Shown here piece after piece: positions 7,082 to 15,978 of a stretch of DNA of 40,120 nucleotides (position 1 is the stretch's first letter; each line of letters opens with the position of its first letter). The stretch comes from Clostridiales bacterium (GTDB lineage: Bacteria > Bacillota > Clostridia > Peptostreptococcales > Anaerovoracaceae). The stretch is taken from contig JALFKB010000058.1 of NCBI GenBank assembly GCA_022775805.1, forward strand, positions 1 through 40,120, read 5' to 3'. A model generated the notes under the pieces. That model was given only the letters and a program-made list of their open reading frames with translations. It did not search any database and was not told the DNA's origin. Both the position numbers and the translations under genes were made by a program.

Positions 7082-9310
7082 ATGGGAAGAACAGACTATT
7101 TGGACAGATTAAACGACAAACAGAGAGAAGCGGCAATGCACACTGAAGGACCACTTCTTATTCTTGCGGGGGCAGGCAGCGGCAAAACCAGCACAATGAC
7201 CTGCCGCATTGCATATCTCATAAGAGAGCTGGGGGTGCATCCCTACAACATTCTGGCTGTTACCTTCACAAACAAGGCAGCCAAGGAAATGAGAGACAGG
7301 GTGGCTGCACTTATTGGAGAAGGGGTGGATATGTGGCTTCTAACCTTTCATTCAGCCTGCCTGAGAATACTGAGATACCACGCTGAATCCATCGGCTACG
7401 GCAGGGACTTTGCAGTATATGACCCTACGGATCAGAAGGCAGTTGTTAAGAACATCTGCAAGGAACTGAACATCGACACGAAAAAATTCGCACCTTCATA
7501 TTTTCTCGGTATTATTTCAAAGTGCAAGGAGGCCAGAGTCAAGCCCGGTGATTTCTTCAGAGAATACGGCAGCGGCTACAAGGAGGAGATGATTCAGAAG
7601 GTTTATGAGAGGTACGAGGAAACACTGAAAAAGAACAACGCCATGGATTTTGACGACCTTCTGCTGAAAACCGTTGAGCTCTTCGAAAGGGACGAAGAGG
7701 TGCTGGAGAAATACAGAAACCGATTCAGATACATCATGGTGGACGAGTATCAGGACACCAACATGATTCAGTATGCCTTTGTAAAAATGCTGGCTGAGGG
7801 AAGAGACCGGGAGGGGAATCCCCGCAGAAACATCTGTGTGGTTGGCGACGACGACCAGTGCATCTACCAGTGGAGAGGAGCCGACATCAGAAACATTCTG
7901 GAGTTCGAGAAGGACTTTCCGGGTGCAAAGACAATAAAACTCGAACAGAACTACAGGTCAACGGCAAACATTCTGGCGGCGGCTCACTCTGTGATTGAAC
8001 GGAACAGAGGCAGGAAAGCCAAGAAGCTCTGGACCGATGCCGAGGACGGAAACAAGATAGTTTACCAAAGGCTGGATGACGAAAGAGACGAGGCGGGATA
8101 CATCGCAAGCGAGATAAACAGAATAGGTGGCAGCTACAATGATTTCGCTGTTCTCTACAGAACAAACGCCCAGTCCAGAACCTTCGAGGAAGCTCTCTCA
8201 AGAAGAGGCATACCTTACAGGGTACTGGGGGGACTCAGGTACTATGACAGAAAAGAAATAAAAGACATGATGAGCTACATGCGCCTTGTTCAGAACAGGG
8301 CGGATGATCTGTCTCTGGTTAGAATAATAAACGAGCCGAAGAGAGGAATCGGCGGCAAAACTCTGGAGAAGCTGCAGCAGCAGGCCAAGGCCGCAGGAAA
8401 GAGCCTGTTTGACACACTCCGGGATGAGGAAACCGCGGCAGCACTAAGCGCCAGGGCCTCTGAGGGAGTTAAGACTCTGACAACACTGATAGAATCCTGC
8501 AGCATGGAAAAGAACAACATGAAAATATCGGATCTATATGATCTGCTGCTTACAGGTTCAGGTTACATGAAGGCCCTTGAGGACCAGAACACCCTTGAAG
8601 CGGAAAGCCGCCTTGAAAACCTGATGGAATTCAAATCGGTAATATACGATTATGAAAAGGACGATCCTAACCTGACACTTGAGGATTTCATGGAGAGAAT
8701 TGCCCTTCTGTCGGATATAGACAACCACCAGCCTGAGGAAAACGCAGTTGTGCTCATGACTCTTCACAGTGCCAAGGGGCTTGAGTTCCCATATGTATTC
8801 ATGCCGGGAATGGAGGACGGACTGTTTCCGGGATGGAGAGCCTTCGACAGGGAAGACGGACTGGAGGAGGAGCGGCGCCTTTGCTATGTGGGCATCACAA
8901 GAGCCAAGCAAAGATTGTGGATGACAAGCGCTGAAACCAGAACCCTCTACGGCAAGACGGACTACACCAGAGAGTCCCAGTTCCTTAGGGAAATTGACAG
9001 GAAGCTTATGGAAGGCGACGGGGTGGTGGAAAAGAAAGACAAAACCCGGGCAGCCTTCAGAGACGGGGCGGCTTCCTCCACGGCCTTTAAACCCTTCGAT
9101 CAGCTCAAGTATGCCAGACAGGAAACAAAGAAAAAGGCCGCGGCAATCCAGAGGGCGGTCGGGGAAAGCTTCAGCCCGGGAGACAGGGTTTCGCACGATA
9201 AATTCGGCGAAGGAACGGTGGTTGAGGCTACGGATAAAACAGTACGGGTTGAATTTGCAGATGAAACGAGAAAGCTTGCTCTCGGGTTCGCACCAATCAA
9301 AAAGATATGA
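7082..9310 (+). CDS. pcrA: UvrD/PcrA-type ATP-dependent DNA helicase
   Basis: A 742-residue superfamily 1A helicase acting in repair and in removal of proteins from DNA. All motifs are present in order: Q motif LNDKQREA (10-17), Walker A AGAGSGKT (29-36), TFTNKAAKEM, TFHSACLRIL, Walker B DEYQDTN (221-227), VGDDDQCIYQWRGAD (from 254), LEQNYRS, TLHSAKGLEFPYVF and CYVGITRAKQRL. The C-terminal 45 residues form the Tudor-like domain of PcrA (GDRVSHDKFGEGTVV). Length matches the Firmicute family. The 3' end overlaps ligA by four bases (ATGA), so the two repair enzymes are translationally coupled. The ribosome binding site (AGGA near 7072) is modest. Confidence 0.95.
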   Translation: MGRTDYLDRLNDKQREAAMHTEGPLLILAGAGSGKTSTMTCRIAYLIRELGVHPYNILAVTFTNKAAKEMRDRVAALIGEGVDMWLLTFHSACLRILRYHAESIGYGRDFAVYDPTDQKAVVKNICKELNIDTKKFAPSYFLGIISKCKEARVKPGDFFREYGSGYKEEMIQKVYERYEETLKKNNAMDFDDLLLKTVELFERDEEVLEKYRNRFRYIMVDEYQDTNMIQYAFVKMLAEGRDREGNPRRNICVVGDDDQCIYQWRGADIRNILEFEKDFPGAKTIKLEQNYRSTANILAAAHSVIERNRGRKAKKLWTDAEDGNKIVYQRLDDERDEAGYIASEINRIGGSYNDFAVLYRTNAQSRTFEEALSRRGIPYRVLGGLRYYDRKEIKDMMSYMRLVQNRADDLSLVRIINEPKRGIGGKTLEKLQQQAKAAGKSLFDTLRDEETAAALSARASEGVKTLTTLIESCSMEKNNMKISDLYDLLLTGSGYMKALEDQNTLEAESRLENLMEFKSVIYDYEKDDPNLTLEDFMERIALLSDIDNHQPEENAVVLMTLHSAKGLEFPYVFMPGMEDGLFPGWRAFDREDGLEEERRLCYVGITRAKQRLWMTSAETRTLYGKTDYTRESQFLREIDRKLMEGDGVVEKKDKTRAAFRDGAASSTAFKPFDQLKYARQETKKKAAAIQRAVGESFSPGDRVSHDKFGEGTVVEATDKTVRVEFADETRKLALGFAPIKKI

Positions 9311-11247
9311 AAGAAAGAATAGAACAGCTTGTGAAACTGCTGAACGAGGCGTCAAAGGCCTACTACCAGCAGGACAAGGAAATAATGTCCAACCTGGAGT
9401 ACGATCGCCTCTATGACGAGCTTCTCCGGCTGGAGAAGGAAAGCGGAATAGTGCTGGCGTCAAGTCCGACGGTTAAGGTGGGCTACCGGGTGGCCGACTA
9501 TCTGCCGAAGGAAAAACACCCGGCACCCATGCTCTCCCTCGACAAGACTAAAGAAGTCAGCCGGCTGGAGTCGTGGCTGGGCAGCAGGGAGGGGATTCTT
9601 TCCTGGAAGCTTGACGGACTCACGGTAGTGCTCACATATGAGGATGGCGCTCTGGCAAAGGCAGTAACCCGCGGCGACGGGATAACAGGTGAAGTAATCA
9701 CAGCCAATGCGAGGACCTTTCTGAACATCCCCCTGTCCATACCTGAAAAGGGCAGGGTAGTTGTGAGAGGAGAGGCCGTAATTAGCTACAGTGATTTCGA
9801 AAGAATTAACAGCGACGGGACATACAAGAATCCCAGAAATCTCTGCAGCGGTTCGGTGCGCCAGCTGAACAGCGAGATAACAGCACAGCGGCAGGTGCGA
9901 TTCTACGGATTCTCCCTTGCGGAGGGTCCACAGATGGAATTCAGACATGAACAGCTGGAGTGGATGCAGTCCCAGGGGTTTGAAACCGTTGAAGCGGTAA
10001 TGGTAACAGGCGAGACCCTTGCAAAGGCAGTGGAGGCCTTTGCAGAAAAAATCGAGGACTTTGATATCCCGTCGGACGGACTGGTGCTGGCATTCGATGA
10101 CATAGAATACGGACGGTCTTTGGGAATGACCGCCAAGTACCCGAGGGATTCCATGGCCTTCAAGTGGGCCGATGAGCTGGCGGAAACGGAGCTTCTGGAG
10201 GTTCTGTGGAATGCATCGAGGACGGGGCTCATAAACCCGATTGCCCTGTTCAGTCCCGTTGAGCTTGAGGGGACTACCGTAAGCCGTGCATCTGTTCACA
10301 ACGTGAGCATCCTGGAGGAACTGGAGCTTGCAATAGGTGACAGAATCAGCGTTTATAAGGCAAACATGATAATACCTCAGATCGCAGAGAATCTCTCAAA
10401 GGGGAGCAGTGACGGCGGAAGACGACGCCCTGTAACACCTCCGGACAGATGTCCGGTATGCGGCGGTGAAACGGAGGTCCGCAGCGAAAAGGGCATTAAA
10501 ACCCTGCACTGCCCTAATCCGGAGTGTCCTGCCAAAATGGTGAAGTCCTTCACCCATTTCGTAAGCAGAAACGCCATGAACATAGAGGGACTGTCGGAGG
10601 CGACACTGGAGAAATTCATCGATGAGGCCATGATAGTGAACTTTGCGGATATTTTCAGAATGGAGAAGCACAGAGACAGGGTTGTTACCATGGATGGCTT
10701 CGGTGAGAAATCCTTTGATAACCTTCTGGAGGCAGCCGATAAGGCGAGCCGCACCACACCTCAAAGGCTTCTGTATGCCCTGGGAATTCCGAACATAGGC
10801 GTGGCAAATGCCAGGATGATTGCGGCAGCCTGCAGGAACAAATGGCAGGAGATTCAGAATCTGACCTTCGAACAGCTCACCGGGATTGACGGCATAGGCG
10901 ATGTCATGGCACGGGCCTATGTGGATTACTTTGAAAATCCTGAAAATGTGAAGAAGGTGGAGCAGCTCCTTGAGGTTCTGGAACTTGATGAGTCCTTTGA
11001 GGAGGCGGGGGGAAGGCTTCAGGGCAAGACCTTCGTAATAACCGGAAGCCTGAATCACTTCGATAACAGAGATGCCTGCAAGGCGGAAATCCTAAGGCTG
11101 GGAGGCAAAACAGCCGGTTCTGTAAGCTCCAGAACCAGCTATCTCATAAATAACGACATAAATTCAAATTCATCAAAGAACAAGAAAGCGAAAGAGCTTA
11201 ACGTACCGATAATAACTGAAGAACAATTCCTGGAGATGATAAAATGA
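9307..11247 (+). CDS. ligA: NAD-dependent DNA ligase
   Basis: A 646-residue ligase that seals nicks using NAD+. The N-terminal Ia domain is followed by the nucleotidyltransferase motif SWKLDG, with adenylated lysine K101. An OB fold comes next, then a four-cysteine zinc finger (C382, C385, C402, C407), a helix-hairpin-helix region (about 425-560) and a C-terminal BRCT domain (about 568-646) with GKTFVITGSL. No key residue is missing, and length is normal. ATGA overlaps at both ends tie it to pcrA upstream and to the AIR-synthase-related gene downstream. A gatCAB operon, often found after ligA in Clostridia, is not present here. Confidence 0.96.
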   Translation: MKERIEQLVKLLNEASKAYYQQDKEIMSNLEYDRLYDELLRLEKESGIVLASSPTVKVGYRVADYLPKEKHPAPMLSLDKTKEVSRLESWLGSREGILSWKLDGLTVVLTYEDGALAKAVTRGDGITGEVITANARTFLNIPLSIPEKGRVVVRGEAVISYSDFERINSDGTYKNPRNLCSGSVRQLNSEITAQRQVRFYGFSLAEGPQMEFRHEQLEWMQSQGFETVEAVMVTGETLAKAVEAFAEKIEDFDIPSDGLVLAFDDIEYGRSLGMTAKYPRDSMAFKWADELAETELLEVLWNASRTGLINPIALFSPVELEGTTVSRASVHNVSILEELELAIGDRISVYKANMIIPQIAENLSKGSSDGGRRRPVTPPDRCPVCGGETEVRSEKGIKTLHCPNPECPAKMVKSFTHFVSRNAMNIEGLSEATLEKFIDEAMIVNFADIFRMEKHRDRVVTMDGFGEKSFDNLLEAADKASRTTPQRLLYALGIPNIGVANARMIAAACRNKWQEIQNLTFEQLTGIDGIGDVMARAYVDYFENPENVKKVEQLLEVLELDESFEEAGGRLQGKTFVITGSLNHFDNRDACKAEILRLGGKTAGSVSSRTSYLINNDINSNSSKNKKAKELNVPIITEEQFLEMIK

Positions 11248-12281
11248 TACTTGAAACAGGCAAACTGGACAGCGAACTGCTGAAGAAAATCGTATTCGAG
11301 AAAATAACCTACAGAAACGATCAGGTGAAAATAAGACCGGGGATAGGTGAGGATTGCGCCGTAATGGATTTCGGCGAATATGACTGCATCATGTCAACGG
11401 ATCCCATTTCCTCTGCCGTCAGCGACATAGGAAAGCTGGCTATCCACATCACCTGCAACGACATAGCTTCAAACGGAGTGCAGCCCCTGGGGATAATGCT
11501 GGCATGCATGCTTCCTGAGGGAACAACGGATAAGGATATCGAGCACATCATGGGTCAGGCAGCGGAAACAGCTGCAGCTCTTCAGGTGGAAATAGTTGGG
11601 GGACACACGGAGATTACACCGGCGGTGAAACAGCCGGTAATAGTGTCCACTGCCATAGGCAAGTGTCCTGCCGGCGGTTCCCAGACAGGAGGAAACATGG
11701 CTCCCGGGGATTACATCATGGTGACCAAGTCGGTAGGTCTTGAGGGAACTGGAATAATCGCATGTGATTATGAGAACCGTCTGAAGGAAGCGGGCTTTGG
11801 TGAGGATGAAATAGAAGGGGCGAAGGCGCTCCTTAACTCCGTCAGCGTTGTGGCTGAAGGTGTTGCGGCAGGCAGGGTGGGAACCCACGGCATGCACGAC
11901 ATCACAGAAGGAGGAATTCTGGGGGCAGTCTGGGAAATGTGCCAGATTTCCCACGTGGGAGCAGAGGTCTGGGAGGACAGCATCCCGATTCTGCCTGAAA
12001 CGGAGAAGATATGCGCCCATTTCGACATTAACCCTCTGAGGCTGATATCCAGCGGTTCCATGGTAATAATCGTACCGAAGGAGAAGAAGGAGGAGATGGA
12101 AAAGGCCATGGAAGAGGCCGGTGTACCGGCTTCAGTAATAGGCATCATCCGGGAAGAAAAGGAGGACATATGCCTCATATCCCGTACCGAAACCTGCGGC
12201 GTGGAGGGCAAGGGCAGAATTAAGCGAAAGATAGATCCTCCATATGCCGACGAGCTGTACAAGGTTGTAGGAAAGGAATAA
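11244..12281 (+). CDS. AIR synthase-related protein (PurM/HypE/ThiL superfamily)
   Basis: A 345-residue protein with the two-domain PurM-like fold. The N-terminal part has PGIGEDCAVMDFGEYDCIMSTDP, the glycine-rich ATP-binding start of the superfamily, and ITCNDIASNGVQPLGIML and EIVGGHTEITP follow in the usual order. The second half has GMHDITEGGILGAVWEM and the LISSGSMVIIVP strand. Members use ATP to activate a substrate, but the one used here is unknown. It is not HypE: the C-terminus lacks the cysteine-ending tail that HypE needs to carry the cyano group. The four-base overlap with ligA and the 18-bp gap to the PrsW-type gene suggest one operon. Confidence 0.85.
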   Translation: MILETGKLDSELLKKIVFEKITYRNDQVKIRPGIGEDCAVMDFGEYDCIMSTDPISSAVSDIGKLAIHITCNDIASNGVQPLGIMLACMLPEGTTDKDIEHIMGQAAETAAALQVEIVGGHTEITPAVKQPVIVSTAIGKCPAGGSQTGGNMAPGDYIMVTKSVGLEGTGIIACDYENRLKEAGFGEDEIEGAKALLNSVSVVAEGVAAGRVGTHGMHDITEGGILGAVWEMCQISHVGAEVWEDSIPILPETEKICAHFDINPLRLISSGSMVIIVPKEKKEEMEKAMEEAGVPASVIGIIREEKEDICLISRTETCGVEGKGRIKRKIDPPYADELYKVVGKE

Positions 12282-12299
12282 TTCTGAAAGGAAGAATAA

Positions 12300-13043
12300 A
12301 TGTCCAACGGTTTAATGAACCTGGCGCTGCTGCCGGGTGTGATAATCATTATTTACATATTCAGAAAGGACAAGGTTGAGCACGAACCCATTGGTCTCAT
12401 ACTCAAGCTCCTTGCCCTTGGAGCGCTGTCATGCATTCCGGCAGTAATACTGGAAAACCTTGTTACGGCCTTTGGACCGGGATATTCCGAGGGAACTGTG
12501 GAATACGCCTTTTTTGAGGCCTTTTGCGTGGCAGCCCTCTGTGAGGAGCTCTGCAAGTACGGGCTTCTGAGGCTGGGCTCATGGAAGAGCAGGCACTTCG
12601 ACTTCAGATTTGACGCAATAGTGTACGGCGTTTCCGTTGCCGTGGGCTTTGCCCTCCTTGAGAACGTTCTGTATGTTATGGAGGGAGGCCTTCAGGTTGC
12701 ACTTGTAAGGGCAGTATTGTCGGTGCCTCTTCATGCATTCTGCGGAGTGTTCATGGGAATATTCTACGGAGCCGCCAAGAAATACAGCATCATGGGACAG
12801 AGAAAAAAGGTGAGGGCGGCCGCCTGGGGCGGACTGCTGGTTCCCATCCTGATTCACGGAATTTATGATGCTCTGGCATTCCTGGGAACTCTATATGCAG
12901 AAATTCTGCTGCTGGCATTTGTGGTTTTCATGTACATAATCGCCATCAGATATGTCAATAAATATGCCAGGGAAGACTGGAGAGCGGGATTTTATACTGC
13001 GCCTCTGTCAGATATGCCTCTTGACGGTGAAAATCAAAGATAA
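12300..13043 (+). CDS. PrsW-family intramembrane metalloprotease
   Basis: A 247-residue polytopic membrane protein. The family motifs are all present: EELCKYG (82-88), FALLEN (117-122), histidine 145 in PLHAFCGVFMG, and HGIYDAL (186-192). PrsW in Bacillus makes the first cut in an anti-sigma factor, but no sigma/anti-sigma pair is encoded in this window, so the target here is open. An AGGAAG-type ribosome binding site lies at about 12289. The last codons carry the -35 and part of the -10 element of the following SRP RNA promoter, so the gene end is constrained by two functions. Confidence 0.9.
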   Translation: MSNGLMNLALLPGVIIIIYIFRKDKVEHEPIGLILKLLALGALSCIPAVILENLVTAFGPGYSEGTVEYAFFEAFCVAALCEELCKYGLLRLGSWKSRHFDFRFDAIVYGVSVAVGFALLENVLYVMEGGLQVALVRAVLSVPLHAFCGVFMGIFYGAAKKYSIMGQRKKVRAAAWGGLLVPILIHGIYDALAFLGTLYAEILLLAFVVFMYIIAIRYVNKYAREDWRAGFYTAPLSDMPLDGENQR

Positions 13044-13049
13044 TATAAT
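13021..13049 (+). promoter_or_regulatory. Promoter of the SRP RNA gene, overlapping the end of the prsW-type gene
   Basis: TTGACG (13021-13026), a 17-bp spacer and TATAAT (13044-13049) form a strong sigma-A promoter. Transcription is predicted to start near 13056. Confidence 0.85.
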
Positions 13050-13055
13050 TGGAGG

Positions 13056-13218
13056 GCAACATTAAGATTGCCCTTTGATGATTCCGTATGCATGGTTTGG
13101 GTCCTGCGCAATAGGATGCCGTGAACCTTGTCAGGTCCGGAAGGAAGCAGCAATAAGCGGAAGTTTCTATGTGCCGCAGATTCGCCTTCTCCAACGCCTG
13201 CGGAATCATCAAAGGGCA
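13056..13218 (+). ncRNA. ffs: Signal recognition particle RNA (4.5S/scRNA type)
   Basis: The conserved SRP domain IV sequence is present at 13130-13151 (GTCAGGTCCGGAAGGAAGCA and following bases), which binds Ffh. The ends pair through an 18-bp perfect stem, 13069-13086 with 13201-13218. I see no clear Alu domain, so this looks like the shorter bacterial form of about 150 nt after processing. The 5' end is set from the promoter; the mature end may be near 13069. A competing hairpin, AGGGCAA (13053-13059) with TTGCCCT (13068-13074), could form at the 5' end before the 3' strand is made. The RNA lies directly upstream of dnaX, as in Bacillus. Confidence 0.95.
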
Positions 13219-13242
13219 GTATGTTTATTTGGGAGGATAGAT

Positions 13243-14847
13243 ATGTATCAGGCTCTTTACAGGGCGTACCGCCCGGAAACCTTTCAGGAGGTTCTGGGGC
13301 AGGAGCATATAGTAAGAATACTGAAGAATCAGATTGAAACAGACAGTACCAGCCATGCCTATCTTTTCTGCGGAACAAGAGGAACAGGCAAAACCACAAC
13401 TGCCCGTCTTCTTGCCAAGGGTCTCAACTGCCTCTCCGATGAGGGAAGACCCTGCGGCACCTGTGCAAACTGCCGTGCCATAAGAGACGGAAGTTTCATG
13501 GATGTTATTGAGATAGATGCTGCTTCAAACAACGGAGTCGACAATATCAGAGAGCTTCGTGAGAGTGTGAACTATCCCCCGGCGACGGGACGAAAAAAAG
13601 TATACATCATAGACGAGGTTCACATGCTTTCGGCGGGAGCCTTCAATGCCCTGCTGAAAACACTGGAGGAGCCACCTGAATATGTGACATTCATTCTGGC
13701 TACGACGGAGGTTCACAAGCTTCCCGCCACGATTCTGTCAAGATGCATGAGACTGGATTTCAAGAGAGTTCCGGAGAACACTCTGATTTCCGGCATGGCG
13801 GGGATATGCGGGAAGATAGGAATAGAGGTAACAGAGGATGCCCTCAGAATAATTGCCGCCAATGCCGACGGCTCAGTGAGAGACGGACTGAGCATTCTGG
13901 ATCAGTGCATCTCAGGAGGGGAAAAGTCAATTGACTCCAGAAATGTTCTGGAATTTCTGGGTGCCTCCGGGGATGAGGATTTTCTGGAGCTTACAGAACT
14001 GGTGAGAAAAAGGAAAACCTCTGATGCCATTGTATTTCTCGCAGGGGTTCTTTCGGACGGCAAGGATGTGAGGCAGTTCATGAAGGACTGGATCAATCAC
14101 TTTAGAAACCTGCTCATGGTGAAGTTCATGAGAGATCCCGGGGCCGTTGTGAACATGTCGGAAGAGAATATCGAGAGAATACGCCGCCAGGGGAATGTGA
14201 TGGAGCTGGAAGATATCAACAGGGGTATAATCGAGCTTTCCAGGACTCTGAACGAAGCCAGGTGGTCCACCCAGCCGAGGATTCTTCTGGAGCTGTCAAT
14301 TGTCAAGATGTGCCTTGGCGGGGGACAAATCAGGGAGCTTTCGGAACAGGAATTTCCCCAGGCAGCTTCTGCAGAAGAGCCTGCAGTTCACATAGTGGAA
14401 GACCATACAGCGCAAAAGCCGGAAGAGCCGGCGGCCCCGAAGCCTGAAGAGCCTGTGACCCGCAAGCCGGAAGAGCCGGCGGCCCCGAAGCCGGAGCCGA
14501 ACAGAATTTCGAAACCGGCGGTCACACAGGAGGAAATCGGAGATCCGGAGGAAATATGGGAAAGAGTATTCCGGGACGGACTGCAGATAGCGGGAAGCTT
14601 CAGCATCGTGGGAAGCGGCAGCACCCTGACGGAGATTGACGATAAGGACTTCACCCTGTCGGTAACGGCAGATGTGGTAAAGGACTATGCTGAAAGAAAC
14701 AGAAAGCTGATTGAGGACCTCATGGAGAAGCACACAGGCAGACGCCGGGTAATGAGAATCGCAGGATCGAAAAGATCGGAACCGGCGGTGGAGGAAGTTG
14801 CGGAGAACATATCAAATGTTATCGGAATTCATGTGGACATAGAATAA
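13243..14847 (+). CDS. dnaX: DNA polymerase III subunit tau/gamma
   Basis: A 534-residue clamp-loader ATPase. The start MYQALYRAYRP is universal for DnaX and is preceded by GGGAGG (13231-13236); a longer frame back to 13075 would run through the SRP RNA and is rejected. Walker A GTRGTGKT (44-51), zinc cysteines C63, C71, C74 and C77, Walker B IIDEVH (122-127) and the arginine-finger motif ILSRC (164-168) are all present. A Pro/Glu/Lys-rich linker (about 385-425) precedes the short C-terminal domain. No terminator separates it from the SRP RNA, so read-through from that promoter is likely. ybaB and recR follow in the common dnaX-ybaB-recR arrangement. Confidence 0.96.
   Translation: MYQALYRAYRPETFQEVLGQEHIVRILKNQIETDSTSHAYLFCGTRGTGKTTTARLLAKGLNCLSDEGRPCGTCANCRAIRDGSFMDVIEIDAASNNGVDNIRELRESVNYPPATGRKKVYIIDEVHMLSAGAFNALLKTLEEPPEYVTFILATTEVHKLPATILSRCMRLDFKRVPENTLISGMAGICGKIGIEVTEDALRIIAANADGSVRDGLSILDQCISGGEKSIDSRNVLEFLGASGDEDFLELTELVRKRKTSDAIVFLAGVLSDGKDVRQFMKDWINHFRNLLMVKFMRDPGAVVNMSEENIERIRRQGNVMELEDINRGIIELSRTLNEARWSTQPRILLELSIVKMCLGGGQIRELSEQEFPQAASAEEPAVHIVEDHTAQKPEEPAAPKPEEPVTRKPEEPAAPKPEPNRISKPAVTQEEIGDPEEIWERVFRDGLQIAGSFSIVGSGSTLTEIDDKDFTLSVTADVVKDYAERNRKLIEDLMEKHTGRRRVMRIAGSKRSEPAVEEVAENISNVIGIHVDIE
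14416..14492 (+). repeat. 48-bp-period repeat in the dnaX linker
   Basis: A 29-bp stretch at 14416-14444 recurs exactly at 14464-14492. It encodes KPEEPAAPKP-type units within the DnaX linker; the period of 16 codons keeps the frame. Confidence 0.85.
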
Positions 14848-14862
14848 TTACAGGAGGAAAAG

Positions 14863-15213
14863 ATGGGAAAAGGAATGAAGGCCGGCAAGAGGCCAAAGCA
14901 GCCGAAGATGGGCAATGCAGCTCAGATGGCGCAGATGCAGGCAATGCAGAGAGAGATGGACAAGGTCCAGGCTCAGATAGAAGAGATGGAGACGGAAGCA
15001 TCCGCAGGAGGCGGAGCCGTTACAATCAAGGTGTCCGGCAAGAAGGAAATCACTGATATCGTGATTCACCCGGATGTGGTGGATCCTGACGATGTTGAAA
15101 TGCTCCAGGATCTCATCATGGCAGCGGCAAACGAAGCTCTTCGTCAGATGGAAGATATTTCACAGCAGGAAATGGGCAAGTTCACACAGGGACTTGGAAT
15201 TCCGGGACTCTAA
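14863..15213 (+). CDS. ybaB: YbaB/EbfC-family nucleoid-associated protein
   Basis: A 116-residue DNA-binding protein. The N-terminus is basic and rich in lysine and glycine, followed by a Gln/Met-rich helix ([21 protein letters not shown]), the small sheet ([25 protein letters not shown]) and a C-terminal helix ([20 protein letters not shown]). This is the full YbaB fold. The protein forms dimers that coat DNA; a recombination link is suggested by its constant position next to recR. Ribosome binding site CAGGAGG lies a few bases upstream. Its stop overlaps the recR start by one base (TAATG). Confidence 0.95.
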   Translation: MGKGMKAGKRPKQPKMGNAAQMAQMQAMQREMDKVQAQIEEMETEASAGGGAVTIKVSGKKEITDIVIHPDVVDPDDVEMLQDLIMAAANEALRQMEDISQQEMGKFTQGLGIPGL

Positions 15214-15812
15214 TGAATTACTACGCGAAACCTCTGAACAAGTTGATAAACGAGCTGAGCCGGCTGCCGGGAATCGGAGGCAAAACTGCCCAGAGACTTG
15301 CTCTGCATATTCTATCCGTAGATGACAGGGAAGCCTTTGCGCTGGCAGACGCCATAAGAGAAGCCAAGGAGAAAATGACCTTCTGCAGCATATGCGGGAA
15401 TCTCACGGACAGGGACCCCTGCTCCATATGTGAGGATGCCGGCAGGGATCCAAGCACAATATGTGTTGTGGAAAGCCCCAAGGATGTTATTGCCATGGAG
15501 AAAATTCGGGAGTACCGGGGCTATTACCACGTGCTCCACGGGGTGATTTCCCCAATGGATGACAAGGGACCGGAGGACATCAATCTCAAAAGCCTCATAA
15601 CCCGGCTTCAGGACACCAGGGTCAAGGAGCTGATAATTGCGACAAATCCCACAATAGAGGGGGAAGCAACGGCGGTGTACATTGCTCGGCTGGTGAAGCC
15701 CAGCGGAATCAGAGTATCCAGAATTGCCCACGGAATTCCTGTGGGAGGGGATCTGGAGTACGCCGATGAGGTTACTCTTCTCAAGGCAATTGAGGGCAGA
15801 AGAGAACTGTAA
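15213..15812 (+). CDS. recR: Recombination mediator protein RecR
   Basis: A 199-residue protein of the RecFOR repair pathway. The helix-hairpin-helix region (about 8-30, [16 protein letters not shown]), four zinc-binding cysteines (C58, C61, C70, C73) and the Toprim domain ([16 protein letters not shown]87) are in order. The C-terminal Walker-like part ends with [11 protein letters not shown]. Length is standard. Translation is coupled to ybaB through the one-base overlap. A terminator follows 25 bp after the stop, ending the SRP RNA-dnaX-ybaB-recR unit. Confidence 0.97.
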   Translation: MNYYAKPLNKLINELSRLPGIGGKTAQRLALHILSVDDREAFALADAIREAKEKMTFCSICGNLTDRDPCSICEDAGRDPSTICVVESPKDVIAMEKIREYRGYYHVLHGVISPMDDKGPEDINLKSLITRLQDTRVKELIIATNPTIEGEATAVYIARLVKPSGIRVSRIAHGIPVGGDLEYADEVTLLKAIEGRREL

Positions 15813-15837
15813 AATGTAAAAAAATACTAGTTTGTAT

Positions 15838-15871
15838 AAAAAGAGGGGACAGATTTGCTGTCCTTCTTTTT
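15838..15871 (+). terminator. Terminator of the dnaX-ybaB-recR operon
   Basis: AAAAAGAGGGGACAG pairs with CTGTCCTTCTTTTT around a 5-nt loop with a small bulge, ending in a T-run. Confidence 0.8.
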
Positions 15872-15897
15872 ATGCAATAGTAATACAATTTGCTTTA

Positions 15898-15925
15898 TTG
15901 CAACGAAATAAACGGGTGATATAAT
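15898..15925 (+). promoter_or_regulatory. Promoter of the APC permease gene
   Basis: TTGCAA (15898-15903), a 16-bp spacer and TATAAT (15920-15925), with TGA directly before the -10 as an extended element. Confidence 0.7.
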
Positions 15926-15978
15926 GAGAGTGTATTTGTAAGTTTTTATTATCTTTTTTTTGTTTAGGAGGGAATATT

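Noticed and set aside
8558-9463. 301-codon open frame on the - strand
   Set aside because: Antisense to pcrA/ligA; composition and lack of signals indicate a shadow frame.
11244-12281. HypE hydrogenase maturation protein
   Set aside because: Same superfamily, but the cysteine-ending C-terminal tail required in HypE is missing and no other hyp gene is near.
13075-13242. Upstream start for DnaX
   Set aside because: This stretch is the SRP RNA; the family start MYQALYRAYRP with its ribosome binding site lies at 13243.
13593-13599. Run of seven A in dnaX as a programmed frameshift site for a gamma product
   Set aside because: It lies before Walker B, so a frameshift would give an inactive fragment, and no stimulating structure is evident.
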